Source: Piscinibacter sp. HJYY11 (GTDB taxonomy: Bacteria > Pseudomonadota > Gammaproteobacteria > Burkholderiales > Burkholderiaceae_C). From it: 64,000 bases of DNA. Positions within the stretch are counted from its first letter, which is position 1; each line of letters begins with the position of its first letter. The translations under genes were made by a program, and so were the position numbers. A model generated the notes under the pieces. That model saw only the letters and a list, made by a program, of their open reading frames with translations. It had not been told where the DNA came from and did no database searches. The stretch lies in contig NZ_JAERQZ010000002.1 of assembly GCF_016735515.1 (NCBI RefSeq), forward strand, positions 124,001-188,000, given 5' to 3'. Positions 35,519-45,436 of the stretch are shown here, piece by piece.

Positions 35519-37519
35519 ATGTTCACAAAAATTCTCATCGCCAACCGCGGCGAAATCGCCTGCCGCGTCATCAAGACAGCCAAGAAGATGGGCATCAAGA
35601 CGGTCGCCGTCTACTCCGATGCCGACCGCGATGCCCGCCACGTGGAGATGGCCGACGAGGCGGTGCACATCGGTGCGCCGCCGTCGCGCGAGTCGTATCT
35701 CGTGATGGACAAGATCATCGCGGCCTGCAAGCAGACCGGCGCGCAGGCCGTGCACCCCGGCTATGGCTTCCTGAGCGAGAACGAGGAGTTCGCGCGCAGG
35801 GTGGAAGAAGAGGGCATCGTCTTCATCGGCCCGAAGCACGCCTCCATCGCCGCCATGGGCGACAAGATCGCCTCGAAGAAGCTGGCGGCCGAGGCGCGTG
35901 TCAACACGATCCCGGGCCACAACGCGGCGATTGCCGGTGCGAAAGAGGCGGTCGAGATCGCCAAGAAGATCGGCTACCCGGTGATGATCAAGGCGAGCGC
36001 CGGCGGGGGTGGCAAGGGTCTGCGGGTGGCCTACAGCGACAAGGAGGCCTTCGAAGGCTTCACCGCCTGCCAGAACGAGGCCCGCAACAGCTTTGGCGAC
36101 GACCGCGTGTTCATCGAGAAGTTCGTCGAGGAGCCGCGCCACATCGAGATCCAGGTGCTGGGCGATGGCCACGGCAACACCGTCTATCTGTGGGAGCGCG
36201 AGTGCTCCATCCAGCGCCGACACCAGAAGGTGATCGAAGAGGCTCCCAGCCCCTTCCTCGACGACGCCACGCGCAAGGCCATGGGCGAGCAGGCCGTGGC
36301 GCTCGCGAAGGCGGTGAACTACCAGTCGGCCGGTACGGTGGAGTTCGTCGTCGGCAAGGACAAGAGCTTCTACTTCCTCGAGATGAACACCCGCCTGCAG
36401 GTGGAACACCCGGTCACCGAGTGCATCACCGGGCTCGACCTGGTGGAGCTGATGATCCGCGTGGCGGCCGGCGAGACGCTGCCCTTCACGCAAGACGAGA
36501 TCAAGCGCGAAGGCTGGGCGATGGAATGCCGCATCAACGCGGAAGACCCGTTCCGCAACTTCCTGCCCTCGACCGGCCGCCTCGTGAAGTACGCGCCGCC
36601 CAAGGAAGAGAACGCTGTGCGTGTGGACACCGGCGTCTATGAAGGCGGCGAGATCCCGATGTACTACGACTCGATGATCGCCAAGCTCATCGTGCACGGG
36701 CGCGACCGGCTCGACGCGATCCGCAAGATGCGCGAGGCGCTCAACGGCTTCGCCATCCGCGGCATCAACTCCAACATCCCGTTCCAGGCGGCGCTGCTGG
36801 CGCACCCGAAGTTCGTGGCCGGCCAGTTCAACACCGGCTTCATTGCCGAGCACTACGGCAAGGGCTTCACGGCCGAAGCGGTGCCGCACGACGACCCGAT
36901 GTTCCTGCGCGCGCTCGCGGCGGTGGCCAACCGCAAGCACCTCGAGCGCGCAAGCCGCATCACCGGCCAGCTGCCGGGGCACGAAATGGAGATCGGCACC
37001 GAGTTCGTGGTGGTGACCGACCTGGGCCTTGGCAAGACCGAGCAGGTGCCGGTGAAGGTGGAAAAGCAGGGCGGTGGCTTCGAAGTGACGATCAATGGCA
37101 AGACCAGCCGCATCGCTTTCGTCACGCCGCTGCGCGACATCGTGATCCGCGGCACGCTCGACGGTGAGCCCTTCTGCGCGCAGATCGAGCGCATGGGCCT
37201 CGCCTACCGCGTGGCGCACAACGGCACGCAGATCGAGGCCAAGGTACTCACGCCGCGTGCCGCCGAGCTCAACGCGCTGATGCTCTTCAAGGCGCCGCCC
37301 GACCTGTCGAAGCTCCTGCTGTCGCCGATGCCGGGCCTGCTGGTCGACGTGGCGGTGACCAAGGGGCAGAAGGTGATGGCCGGCGAGAAGCTCGCGGTCA
37401 TCGAGGCGATGAAGATGGAGAACATCCTCACCGCCACGCAGGACTGCGTGGTGGCCGAAGTGGCGGCGAGCAAAGGCGAAAGCCTCTCGGTCGATCAGAT
37501 CATCCTGAAGTTCGAGTGA
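35519..37519 (+). CDS. pccA: propionyl-CoA carboxylase alpha subunit (biotin carboxylase plus biotin carrier)
   Basis: 666 residues. The biotin carboxylase region comes first ([40 protein letters not shown]-grasp [29 protein letters not shown]). A linker and BT domain follow, and the C-terminal biotinyl domain has EAMKMEN with the biotinylated Lys near 631. It carboxylates biotin with ATP and bicarbonate and passes it to PccB. The start at 35519 lies 11 bases past the pccB stop. Its TGA abuts the VOC gene. Confidence 0.96.
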   Translation: MFTKILIANRGEIACRVIKTAKKMGIKTVAVYSDADRDARHVEMADEAVHIGAPPSRESYLVMDKIIAACKQTGAQAVHPGYGFLSENEEFARRVEEEGIVFIGPKHASIAAMGDKIASKKLAAEARVNTIPGHNAAIAGAKEAVEIAKKIGYPVMIKASAGGGGKGLRVAYSDKEAFEGFTACQNEARNSFGDDRVFIEKFVEEPRHIEIQVLGDGHGNTVYLWERECSIQRRHQKVIEEAPSPFLDDATRKAMGEQAVALAKAVNYQSAGTVEFVVGKDKSFYFLEMNTRLQVEHPVTECITGLDLVELMIRVAAGETLPFTQDEIKREGWAMECRINAEDPFRNFLPSTGRLVKYAPPKEENAVRVDTGVYEGGEIPMYYDSMIAKLIVHGRDRLDAIRKMREALNGFAIRGINSNIPFQAALLAHPKFVAGQFNTGFIAEHYGKGFTAEAVPHDDPMFLRALAAVANRKHLERASRITGQLPGHEMEIGTEFVVVTDLGLGKTEQVPVKVEKQGGGFEVTINGKTSRIAFVTPLRDIVIRGTLDGEPFCAQIERMGLAYRVAHNGTQIEAKVLTPRAAELNALMLFKAPPDLSKLLLSPMPGLLVDVAVTKGQKVMAGEKLAVIEAMKMENILTATQDCVVAEVAASKGESLSVDQIILKFE

Positions 37520-37527
37520 GCCAGGGA

Positions 37528-37995
<468 letters not shown>

Positions 37996-37999
37996 TGGA

Positions 38000-38013
38000 A
38001 TGACGATCGTCAT
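38000..38013. promoter_or_regulatory. perfect palindrome upstream of the MATE gene
   Basis: ATGACGATCGTCAT, a 14-base perfect palindrome, 75 bases upstream of the MATE ATG and just past the VOC stop. It could be an operator for an unlinked regulator; no regulator gene is adjacent. Confidence 0.45.
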
Positions 38014-38088
38014 GGCATAAAGGCGCCTTGGTGACAGACGGCAGCTGGCGCATGGTGCGAAGCTGCCCGCATCCCGGAGGAGACCTCG

Positions 38089-39447
38089 ATGTCCATGCTG
38101 ACCGGCCCCATCCTGCCGACGCTGCTGCGCCTGGCCTTGCCCAACGTGCTTGCCATGGCCTCGGCCACGGCGGTGGGCATTGCCGAGACGGCCTACATCG
38201 GCCAGCTCGGCCTCACACCGCTGGCCGCGATGGCGCTGGTGTTTCCCTTCGCGATGTTGATGCAGATGTTTTCTGCCGGCGCGATGGGCGGCGGCATCTC
38301 GTCGGCCATCTCACGGGCGCTCGGGGCGAAGGACCAGGCGCGTGCCGAGACGCTCGCCTTGCACGCCGCGCTGATCGGCGGCAGCTGCGGGCTCTTCTTC
38401 ATGGTGCTCTTCATCGCCTTCGGCCACGTGTTCTACGCGGCGCTGGGCGGCCAGGGGGCGGTGCTGGCCGAGGCCACCCGCTATGGCATGGTGCTCTTCG
38501 TCGGAGTGGTGGGCGTGTGGCTCACCAACTCGTTCTCGTCGGTGCTGCGCGGCAGCGGTGACATGCGCACGCCCTCGACCGTGATCCTCGCCGCCTCGGC
38601 GATGCAGATCGTGCTGGGTGCGTGCCTGGGGCTGGGCCTCGGGCCGTTCCCCCGGCTGGGCATGCCAGGGGTGGCCTTGGGCAGCGTGCTGGCCTTCACC
38701 GGTGCGGCGATCTACCTGGCGCACCGGCTGATGCGAGCCGACGCACGCGTGCGACTGCACTGGCGCGGCGTGAAGCTCCAGAAGGCGATGTTCTTCGACA
38801 TCCTGAAGGTCGGCGGCCTGGCCTGCCTGTCGCCGCTGCAGTCTGTTGCGACCGTCATCCTCATCACGGCACTCGTGGCACGCACCGGTGTCGAGGCGCT
38901 GGCGGGCTATGCCATCGGATCGCGGCTGGAGTTCCTGCTCATCCCGATCGCCTTCGGCATCGGCGTTGCGGCGGTGCCGATGGTGGGCATGGCGATCGGC
39001 GCCGGCGACGTGACGCGGGCGCGGCGCGTGGCGTGGACCTCGGGCGCGGTGTCGGCGGTGATGCTGGCCGTGGTGGGCTTGGTGGTGACGGTGGCGCCCA
39101 ACCTGTGGAGTGGCATGTTCACGCAGCAACAAGGTGTGCTCGACGCCGCCGCGCGCTACCTGCGCTCGGCCGGGCCGGCGTTCCCGTTCTTCGGCCTCGG
39201 GCTCACGCTGTACTTCGCCTCGCAGGGCTCCGGCAAGGTGCTGGGCACGGTGCTGGCCGGCACCGCGCGTTTCCTGGTGGTGCTGGGCTTCGGCCTGTGG
39301 CTGGGCGCGAATGGCGCCAGCGACACCGCGATGTTCCTGCTGGTCGGCGGCGCGATGGTGGTCTACGGCATCGCGTCGGTGATCGCGATCTACGTCACGC
39401 CCTGGGGCCCGCCGCGCGCCGCGGTGACCAAGCCCGCGGCGGCCTGA
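38089..39447 (+). CDS. MATE-family efflux transporter
   Basis: 452 residues with about twelve membrane helices in two similar halves. Typical N-terminal MATE features are PTLLRLALPNVLAMASATAV, AETAYIGQLGLTPLAAMALV and FSAGAMGGGISSAISRALGAKD. In the second half GYAIGSRLEFLLIPIAFGIG and AAVPMVGMAIGAGDVTRARR match the internal repeat. These proteins export cationic drugs or metabolites in exchange for Na+ or H+. A good ribosome site (GGAGGAGA) precedes the ATG. The substrate cannot be inferred. Confidence 0.93.
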   Translation: MSMLTGPILPTLLRLALPNVLAMASATAVGIAETAYIGQLGLTPLAAMALVFPFAMLMQMFSAGAMGGGISSAISRALGAKDQARAETLALHAALIGGSCGLFFMVLFIAFGHVFYAALGGQGAVLAEATRYGMVLFVGVVGVWLTNSFSSVLRGSGDMRTPSTVILAASAMQIVLGACLGLGLGPFPRLGMPGVALGSVLAFTGAAIYLAHRLMRADARVRLHWRGVKLQKAMFFDILKVGGLACLSPLQSVATVILITALVARTGVEALAGYAIGSRLEFLLIPIAFGIGVAAVPMVGMAIGAGDVTRARRVAWTSGAVSAVMLAVVGLVVTVAPNLWSGMFTQQQGVLDAAARYLRSAGPAFPFFGLGLTLYFASQGSGKVLGTVLAGTARFLVVLGFGLWLGANGASDTAMFLLVGGAMVVYGIASVIAIYVTPWGPPRAAVTKPAAA

Positions 39448-39451
39448 ACGT

Positions 39452-41167
39452 TCAGTAGCCTTTCGCGAGGCCCGAGTTGCGCCGGGGGTCATTGGACCCG
39501 TAATAGCGGTTCTTGCCCACCGGCTTGCCGCCGAGCGAGGGCGCGCCGATGAGGATCGCAGCCACGTGGTTGGCGGGCTGCGGATTGCCCACCTTGTGGC
39601 CCATGCCTTCGAGCAGCTTCTGCGTGTCGGGGCTGATCGCGAAGCGCTCGAAGTTCGTCGCCTCGGGCAGCCACTGCTGGTGGAAGCGCGGCGCGTCGAC
39701 CGCCTCCTGGATGTTCATGCCGTAGTCGACGACGTTGAGGATGGTGTGCAGCACCACGGTGATGATGCGGCTGCCGCCCGGCGTGCCGACCACCAGCACC
39801 GGCTTGCCGTCCTTCGACACGATGGTCGGGCTCATCGAGCTGAGCGGGCGCTTGCCGGGCTCGATCTTGTTGGCCTCGCCCTGCACGAGGCCGTAGATGT
39901 TGGGCACGCCCACCTTGGCGGTGAAGTCGTCCATCTCGTTGTTGAGCAGCACACCGGTCTTGCCGGCCGTCACGCGCGCGCCGAACCAGTCGTTGAGCGT
40001 GTAGGTCACCGAGACGGCGTTGCCCCACTTGTCGACGATGGAGTAGTGCGTGGTGTTGCTGCCCTCGTGTGGCGGCACGCCGGGCTTGATCTCCTGCGAC
40101 ACACCCGCCTTGGCGGGGTCGATCACCGCGCGGATCTTCGCGGCGTAGTTCTTGTCGAGCAGGCGCTCGATCGGGTTCTTCACGAAGTCGGGGTCGCCGA
40201 GGTAGGCGTTGCGGTCGGCATACGCGTGGCGCATCGCCTCGATCTGGTAATGCACCGCCTGCGCCGAGCGGAAGCCCAGGTCCTTCAGCGGGTAGCCCTC
40301 GAGGATGTTGAGCATCTCGCAGATGATCACGCCGCCCGAGCTCGGCGGCGGCGCTGAGACGACGCGGTAGCCGCGGTAGTCGCACTCGATGGGCGCCATC
40401 TCGCGGGTGCTGTACTGGTCGAAGTCAGTCTGCGTGAAGAGGCCCTTGCCGGCCTGGCTCGCGGCCACGAGTTCGGCGGCGGTGCGGCCTTTGTAGAAGC
40501 CGTCGGCACCTTTGTCGCGGATGAGCCTGAGCGTGGCGGCCAGGTCCTTCTGCACCAGCTTCTGGCCGACCTCGAAGGCCTCGCCCTTGTTCAGGAAGAT
40601 GGCGGCCGAGGGGGCGTCCTGGCGGAAGTCCTCGGTCGCGGTCTTCAGCATGTCGATGTCGCCCTGGTCGAGCACGAAGCCGCGTTGCGCATAGCGGATG
40701 GCCGGGTCGATGAGGGCGGCGCGTTTCATCGTGCCGTATTTCTTCAGCGCGTATTCGAGCCCGTGCACCGTGCCGGGCACGCCGGCCGCGAGGTAGCCCT
40801 TGGTGCTCAGGCCCTTGACGACGTTGCCGTCGGGACCGAGGTACATGTCGGGCTTGGCGGCGAGCGGCGCCTTCTCGCGGAAGTCGAGGAAGGTCTTGCG
40901 GCCGTCGGCGAACTGGATGGTCATGAACCCGCCGCCACCCAGGTTGCCGGCCGCCGGGTAGACGACCGCGAGCGCATAGCCCACTGCCACCGCCGCATCG
41001 ACGGCGTTGCCGCCGTCCTTCAGCACGTCGACGCCCACGTGCGTTGCCAGGTGCTGGGCGGTGACGACCATGCCGTTCTCGGCCGCGACGGGCGCGACCG
41101 ATGCCGCATGTGCCGCAGGCAGCATGACGGCGATTGCAAGGCTGAGGACGAAACGCGGGACGGTCAT
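39452..41167 (-). CDS. ggt: gamma-glutamyltransferase
   Basis: 571 residues with a signal peptide (AVMLPAAHA-A), so periplasmic. The proenzyme cleaves itself before the catalytic Thr, seen in GSNTTHYSIVDKWGNAVSVT (Thr near 372). Other family signatures are AVAVGYALAVVYPAAGNLGG, GGFMTIQFADGRKTFLDFRE, PPPSSGGVIICEMLNILEG and PLSSMSPTIV. It hydrolyses or transfers the gamma-glutamyl group of glutathione and related peptides. Its stop lies five bases from the end of the opposing MATE gene. Confidence 0.96.
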   Translation of the reverse strand: MTVPRFVLSLAIAVMLPAAHAASVAPVAAENGMVVTAQHLATHVGVDVLKDGGNAVDAAVAVGYALAVVYPAAGNLGGGGFMTIQFADGRKTFLDFREKAPLAAKPDMYLGPDGNVVKGLSTKGYLAAGVPGTVHGLEYALKKYGTMKRAALIDPAIRYAQRGFVLDQGDIDMLKTATEDFRQDAPSAAIFLNKGEAFEVGQKLVQKDLAATLRLIRDKGADGFYKGRTAAELVAASQAGKGLFTQTDFDQYSTREMAPIECDYRGYRVVSAPPPSSGGVIICEMLNILEGYPLKDLGFRSAQAVHYQIEAMRHAYADRNAYLGDPDFVKNPIERLLDKNYAAKIRAVIDPAKAGVSQEIKPGVPPHEGSNTTHYSIVDKWGNAVSVTYTLNDWFGARVTAGKTGVLLNNEMDDFTAKVGVPNIYGLVQGEANKIEPGKRPLSSMSPTIVSKDGKPVLVVGTPGGSRIITVVLHTILNVVDYGMNIQEAVDAPRFHQQWLPEATNFERFAISPDTQKLLEGMGHKVGNPQPANHVAAILIGAPSLGGKPVGKNRYYGSNDPRRNSGLAKGY

Positions 41168-41255
41168 CGGTGGCTCCAGAAACGAGGAGCGCCGATGAAA
41201 GCACAGCCCATGCGGGCCGTCGAGAAAGGCCGGGTCAGGCGTGGGGTGCGCGGGG

Positions 41256-42065
41256 CTAGACCGCCACCGGCGCCTTGATCGTCTCGTGGTGCTGGTAGTC
41301 CGCGAACTCGAAGTCTTCGTACTGGTAGTCGAAGATCGACTCGGGCTTGCGCTTGATGCGAAGCGTGGGGTAGGGGTAGGGCGTGCGCGACAGCTGCAGC
41401 GCGACCTGCTCGGTGTGGTTGCTGTAGATGTGGCAGTCGCCGCCGGTCCAGATGAAGTCGCCGACATCGAGGTTGCACTGCTGGGCCAGCATGTGGGTGA
41501 GCAGCGCGTAGCTCGCGATGTTGAACGGCACGCCGAGGAAGATGTCGGCGCTTCGTTGATAGAGCTGGCAGCTCAACTTGCCGTTCGCCACGTAGAACTG
41601 GAAGAACGCATGGCAGGGCATCAGCGCCATCTTCGACAGCTCGGCCACGTTCCACGCGCTCACGATGATGCGGCGCGAGTCGGGGTTGGTCTTGAGTGTG
41701 TTGACGACTTCGGCGATCTGGTCGATGTGGCCGCCGTCGGGCGTGGGCCACGAGCGCCACTGCACGCCGTAGACGGGGCCGAGATCGCCGTTGGGTGCGG
41801 CCCATTCGTCCCAGATGGTCACGCCGCGCTCCTGCAGCCACTTGGCGTTGCTGTCGCCGCGCAGGAACCACAGCAGCTCGAGGATCACCGCCTTGGTGAA
41901 GATCTTCTTGGTGGTGACCAGCGGGAAACCTTCGTTCAGGTCGAAGCGCATCTGGTAGCCGAACACGCTCTTGGTGCCGGTGCCGGTGCGGTCGGCCTTG
42001 AAGACGCCGTGCTCGTGCACGTGACGCATGAAATCTTCGTACTGGGAACGGATGGGGCGGGTCAC
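41256..42065 (-). CDS. thyA: thymidylate synthase
   Basis: 269 residues, standard for ThyA. It methylates dUMP to dTMP with methylene-tetrahydrofolate. Motifs are [67 protein letters not shown] with the catalytic Cys, and [20 protein letters not shown]. The apparent start is a GTG at 42065, which fits the usual N-terminus (QYEDFMRHV) within eight residues. Dihydrofolate made here is recycled by FolA (29454..29969). Confidence 0.96.
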   Translation of the reverse strand: MTRPIRSQYEDFMRHVHEHGVFKADRTGTGTKSVFGYQMRFDLNEGFPLVTTKKIFTKAVILELLWFLRGDSNAKWLQERGVTIWDEWAAPNGDLGPVYGVQWRSWPTPDGGHIDQIAEVVNTLKTNPDSRRIIVSAWNVAELSKMALMPCHAFFQFYVANGKLSCQLYQRSADIFLGVPFNIASYALLTHMLAQQCNLDVGDFIWTGGDCHIYSNHTEQVALQLSRTPYPYPTLRIKRKPESIFDYQYEDFEFADYQHHETIKAPVAV

Positions 42066-42110
42066 GTCGGGGGCTCCTCGAAAGCGGCCGACGGATTATC
42101 CGCGAGCATG

Positions 42111-42135
42111 AAAAAGGGCGCCTCGTGGGCGCCCC
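42111..42135 (-). terminator. Rho-independent terminator of the OmpA-type gene
   Basis: On the minus strand, stem GGGCGCC/GGCGCCC with a five-base loop followed by TTTTT. It lies 33 bases after the OmpA-type gene stop and before thyA. Confidence 0.9.
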
Positions 42136-42167
42136 TTCTCGTGCGGTGATTCACGCGATGGAATGAA

Positions 42168-42845
42168 TCACCCTTGTTGCGCCGGTTCGCGCAAATACAT
42201 CTCGACGCGGCGGTTGCGGGCACGGCCCGCATCGGTGCTGTTGTCGGCCACTGGTTCGCGCTCGCCGCGGCCGGCGGTCTCGATGCGGTTGGCCGACACG
42301 CCACGCGCGGCCAGGTAGTCGCGCACGCTGCGGGCGCGCTCCAGCGACAGCGGGTTGTTGATGGCGTCGGAGCCGGTGCTGTCGGTGTGGCCGACGATGG
42401 TGAGCTGGGCGCTCTGGTCGCCGCGCAGGCTGTTGGCAAAGGTGTCGAGCACGGAGCGCAACTCGGGCTTGATGTTGGCGCTGTTCACGTCGAACGACAC
42501 ATCGTTCGGCACGTTGAGCTTCAACTGGTTGTCGGCTGTGCGCGTCACGTCGATGCCGGTGCCCTGCGTGGCCTGCTCCATCTGGCGCTTGCGCTCCTCC
42601 TGCCGCTTCGACCAGATGTTGCCGGCGATCGCGCCGACCGCGCCACCGACCACGGCACCCACGCCCGCACGGTCACCGGCGGCCTTGCCGATCACGGCAC
42701 CGCCTGCAGCGCCCACGCCGGCACCGACGGCGGTGCCTTTCTGGGTGGGGGTCATGCTTTCACAACCGGCCAGCGCCACGGCGGCGGAAGCGATGGCGAC
42801 GAGGGTGATGCGGGGCACCAGAGGGGATGCGGCTTTTCTGTTCAT
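42168..42845 (-). CDS. OmpA-family lipoprotein with glycine-zipper (YiaD-like)
   Basis: 225 residues. Lipoprotein-type signal IASAAVALAGC, a glycine-zipper region (GAGVGAAGGAVIGKAAGDRA, VGGAVGAIAG) that may insert in or lie on the membrane, then a C-terminal OmpA peptidoglycan-binding domain. That domain has VSFDVNSANIKPELRSVLDT, TIVGHTDSTGSDAINNPLSL, ARSVRDYLAARGVSANRIE and GRNRRVEMYL. It likely tethers the outer membrane to peptidoglycan. One of the three best copies of the recurrent stress dyad lies 101 bases upstream, making it a candidate member of that regulon. Its own terminator follows. Confidence 0.92.
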   Translation of the reverse strand: MNRKAASPLVPRITLVAIASAAVALAGCESMTPTQKGTAVGAGVGAAGGAVIGKAAGDRAGVGAVVGGAVGAIAGNIWSKRQEERKRQMEQATQGTGIDVTRTADNQLKLNVPNDVSFDVNSANIKPELRSVLDTFANSLRGDQSAQLTIVGHTDSTGSDAINNPLSLERARSVRDYLAARGVSANRIETAGRGEREPVADNSTDAGRARNRRVEMYLREPAQQG

Positions 42846-42945
42846 GGAATGACTCCTTCTAGAGCGATGCCTCAGCAGGCACCGATGCCGAAGGAGTTTC
42901 TGCGGCGCCCTTGGGGCTGTCTGTCGGAGCGCGGCGTGAGCTGTC

Positions 42946-42963
42946 TGTCGGACGTTGCCTACA
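42946..42963. promoter_or_regulatory. recurrent stress dyad, copy 3
   Basis: TGTCGGACGTTGCCTACA, differing from the copy at 28051 by a single base. It is upstream of the OmpA-type lipoprotein and 12 bases from the end of the ABC exporter gene. Confidence 0.65.
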
Positions 42964-42974
42964 CCGGCAACATC

Positions 42975-44753
42975 TCATTGCTCAAATTGCAAAGCCGCAA
43001 GCCGCGCGTACAGGCCGTTGCTGGCAATCAGGCTCGCGTGCGTGCCGGTCTCGACGATGTGGCCGTGCTCCATCACCACGATGCGGTCGGCGCGCTGGAT
43101 GGTGGCCAGCCGGTGCGCAATGACGAGCGTGGTGCGGCCCTGCATCGCCGATTCGAGCGCGGCCTGCACCATGCGCTCGCTTTCGGCGTCGAGCGCGCTG
43201 GTGGCCTCGTCGAGCAACAGCAGTGGGGGGTTCTTGAGCATGGCGCGGGCGATGCTGATGCGCTGGCGCTGGCCGCCCGACAGGCGCACGCCGCGCTCGC
43301 CGAGGAAGGTGCCGTAGCCCTCGGGCAGGGCGCGGATGAAGTCGTCGGCGAAGGCCGCGCGGGCCGCGGCGATCACCTCCTCGTCGCTGGCGTCGGGCTT
43401 GCCGTAGCGGATGTTCTCCATCGCGTTGGCCGAGAAGATCACGCTGTCTTGCGGCACGATGCCGATGCGCTGGCGCAGCGCGTGCAGGTCCACCTCGCGC
43501 ACCGGCACGCCGTCGATCAGCACCTCGCCCGCACTCGCGTCGTAGTAGCGCAGCAGGAGCTGGAAGACGGTGCTCTTGCCGGCGCCGCTCGGGCCGACGA
43601 GGGCCACCGTCTCGCCGGGCTGCACGCGCAGGTTCACCTGCGACAGCGAGGCAAGCTGCGGCCGAGAGGGGTAGTGGAAGCGGACATCGCGCAGTTCCAC
43701 CGACGAGCCGGCCGCGGTGGGCGGCAGCGGGGTGGGGCGTGCGGGTGACTGGATGGGCGAGTGGGCCGCGAGTAGCTCCATCAGCCGCTCGGTTGCGCCG
43801 GCCGCGCGCAGCAGGTCGCCATACACCTCGGACAGCACCGCCACGCTGCTCACGAAGATGATCACGTACACCACCGTCTGCCCCAGGTGCCCCGGCGAGA
43901 TGACGCCGCGCATCACCGCCTGCGTGCCCTGGTACAGGCCCCACAGGAGCGCGCCGAAGGTGGCGGTGATGATGAAGGCGACCAGCAGCGAGCGCACGCG
44001 GGTGCGCTTGATCGCGGTGTGGAAGGCGTTCTCCGTCGACTGGCCGAAGCGTGCGGCCTCGCGCTGCTCCTGCGTGTAGCTCTGCACCACGGGGATGGCG
44101 TTGAGCACCTCGGCGGCGATGGCCGCCGAATCGGCCACGCGGTCCTGGCTCGCGCGGCTGAGCTTGCGCACGCGGCGGCCGGCGTAGATCGACGGCAGCA
44201 CCACCAGCACCAGGATGCCGAGCACCTGCGACATCACGTACGGGTTGGTGATCACGAGCATGAGCAGGGCGCCCAGGCCCATCACGGCATTGCGCAGGCC
44301 CATCGAGAGGCTCGAGCCGACGACCGTCTGCACGAGCGTGGTGTCGGTGGTCAGGCGCGAGAGCACCTCGCCGGTCTGCGTGGTCTCGAAGAACTCGGGG
44401 CTCTGCTTCACCACGTGGGCATAGACCGCGTTGCGCAGGTCGGCCGTGACACGCTCGCCGAGCCAGGTGACGGCGTAGAAGCGTGCCGCCGAGAAGAGGC
44501 CGAGCGCCGCGCCCACGGCGAAGAGGGCGAAGAAGTGCTCGCGCAGGGCCATCACACGCTGGCCGGGGTCGGCAGAGACCAGGCCCTGGTCGATCAGCGA
44601 CTTGAGTGCGACGGGGAACACGAGCGTCGTGACCGCCGCGAGCACGAGGAAAAGCCCGGCCAGCGAGATGTGCAGCCGATAGGGGCGCAGGAACGGGGCG
44701 AGGCCGCTCAGGGATTTGACGTTGCGCGCGGGTGCGGGGGTGGTGTCGGGCAT
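42975..44753 (-). CDS. MsbA-like ABC exporter (fused permease and ATPase)
   Basis: 592 residues, a half-transporter that would act as a homodimer. The membrane domain has six helices (FLVLAAVTTLVFPVALKSL, LLMLVITNPYVMSQVLGILV). The ATPase shows Walker A ALVGPSGAGKSTVFQLLLR, signature VRLSGGQRQRISIARAML, Walker B LLLLDEATSALDAESE and the switch His in LVIAHRLATI. The family moves lipids, peptides or drugs across the inner membrane. Relatives next to envelope genes may export lipids, but the substrate is unknown. It is divergent from marR across 121 bases. Confidence 0.93.
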   Translation of the reverse strand: MPDTTPAPARNVKSLSGLAPFLRPYRLHISLAGLFLVLAAVTTLVFPVALKSLIDQGLVSADPGQRVMALREHFFALFAVGAALGLFSAARFYAVTWLGERVTADLRNAVYAHVVKQSPEFFETTQTGEVLSRLTTDTTLVQTVVGSSLSMGLRNAVMGLGALLMLVITNPYVMSQVLGILVLVVLPSIYAGRRVRKLSRASQDRVADSAAIAAEVLNAIPVVQSYTQEQREAARFGQSTENAFHTAIKRTRVRSLLVAFIITATFGALLWGLYQGTQAVMRGVISPGHLGQTVVYVIIFVSSVAVLSEVYGDLLRAAGATERLMELLAAHSPIQSPARPTPLPPTAAGSSVELRDVRFHYPSRPQLASLSQVNLRVQPGETVALVGPSGAGKSTVFQLLLRYYDASAGEVLIDGVPVREVDLHALRQRIGIVPQDSVIFSANAMENIRYGKPDASDEEVIAAARAAFADDFIRALPEGYGTFLGERGVRLSGGQRQRISIARAMLKNPPLLLLDEATSALDAESERMVQAALESAMQGRTTLVIAHRLATIQRADRIVVMEHGHIVETGTHASLIASNGLYARLAALQFEQ

Positions 44754-44839
44754 GGGCGTCGAGTCTAGGTGGGGCGGCGGCGAGAACAGGCGGCGATCCC
44801 CTTCAATCCTGGCAAGGGATCATTTCGAATTTCGCAGCC

Positions 44840-44868
44840 TTGACAGTATTTGCTTAGGCAACTAAATT
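44840..44868 (+). promoter_or_regulatory. marR promoter with embedded 18-base operator
   Basis: A strong -35 TTGACA (44840-44845) and -10 TAAATT (44863-44868) are spaced 17 bases apart. The operator TATTTGCTTAGGCAACTA (44847-44864) fills the spacer. The expected transcription start falls at or near the marR ATG (44875), so the mRNA may be leaderless. Confidence 0.75.
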
Positions 44869-44874
44869 CTTGGC

Positions 44875-45363
44875 ATGCCTCGCACACCCCCACCTGCGGA
44901 TTTCTATCGGCCGAACGAGTACCCCGCCGACGACAGCGTCGGTTACCTGATTCGCCGCATCCTCACCTCGCTCAAGAGCGAAACCGACAAGCGCCTGGAG
45001 CCCCACGGCCTGACCAATGCGCAGTGGGAGCCGCTCTTCAAGCTGAAGAAGATCCAGAACGCGACGGTCGCCGAGCTCGCGCGCGAGATGCAGACCGACC
45101 CCGGCGCCACCACCCGCATGCTCGATCGCCTGGAAGCCAAGGGCCTGTGCAAGCGCGTGCGCTCCACGGCCGACCGCCGCGTGGTCAACGTCGAGCTCAC
45201 GCCCGAGGGCGAGGCAGCGGCCGCGATGGTGCCGCCGGCATTGGCGGCGGTGATGAATGCGCACCTCGCCGGCTTTTCCAAGACCGAATGGCAGGCGCTG
45301 CTGGGCTACCTGCGCCGCATCATGGCCAACGCCGAAGCGATGCGCGACAACACGGAGAAGTAG
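44875..45363 (+). CDS. MarR-family repressor of the EmrAB-type efflux operon
   Basis: 162 residues, winged helix. Core features are GYLIRRILTSLKSETDKRLE, LTNAQWEPLFKLKKIQNATV, recognition region REMQTDPGATTRMLDRLEAK and wing RSTADRRVVNVELTPEGEA. MarR dimers usually repress their own gene and an adjacent pump until a phenolic or drug ligand binds. The same 18-base dyad lies in its own promoter and, inverted, before the outer-membrane factor gene. That makes self-repression and operon repression very likely. It is the first gene of marR-OMF-emrA-emrB. Confidence 0.92.
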   Translation: MPRTPPPADFYRPNEYPADDSVGYLIRRILTSLKSETDKRLEPHGLTNAQWEPLFKLKKIQNATVAELAREMQTDPGATTRMLDRLEAKGLCKRVRSTADRRVVNVELTPEGEAAAAMVPPALAAVMNAHLAGFSKTEWQALLGYLRRIMANAEAMRDNTEK

Positions 45364-45397
45364 ACCCAGGGCCGCAATGCCCTGTCCTCCGCCCAGA

Positions 45398-45415
45398 TAG
45401 TTGCCTAAGCAAATA
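45398..45415. promoter_or_regulatory. second MarR operator, upstream of the efflux genes
   Basis: TAGTTGCCTAAGCAAATA is the exact reverse complement of the operator in the marR promoter. Its arms TTGC/GCAA form an imperfect dyad. It lies 22 bases upstream of the outer-membrane factor ATG. Confidence 0.75.
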
Positions 45416-45436
45416 AAGACCTGACAACAAATTCAC

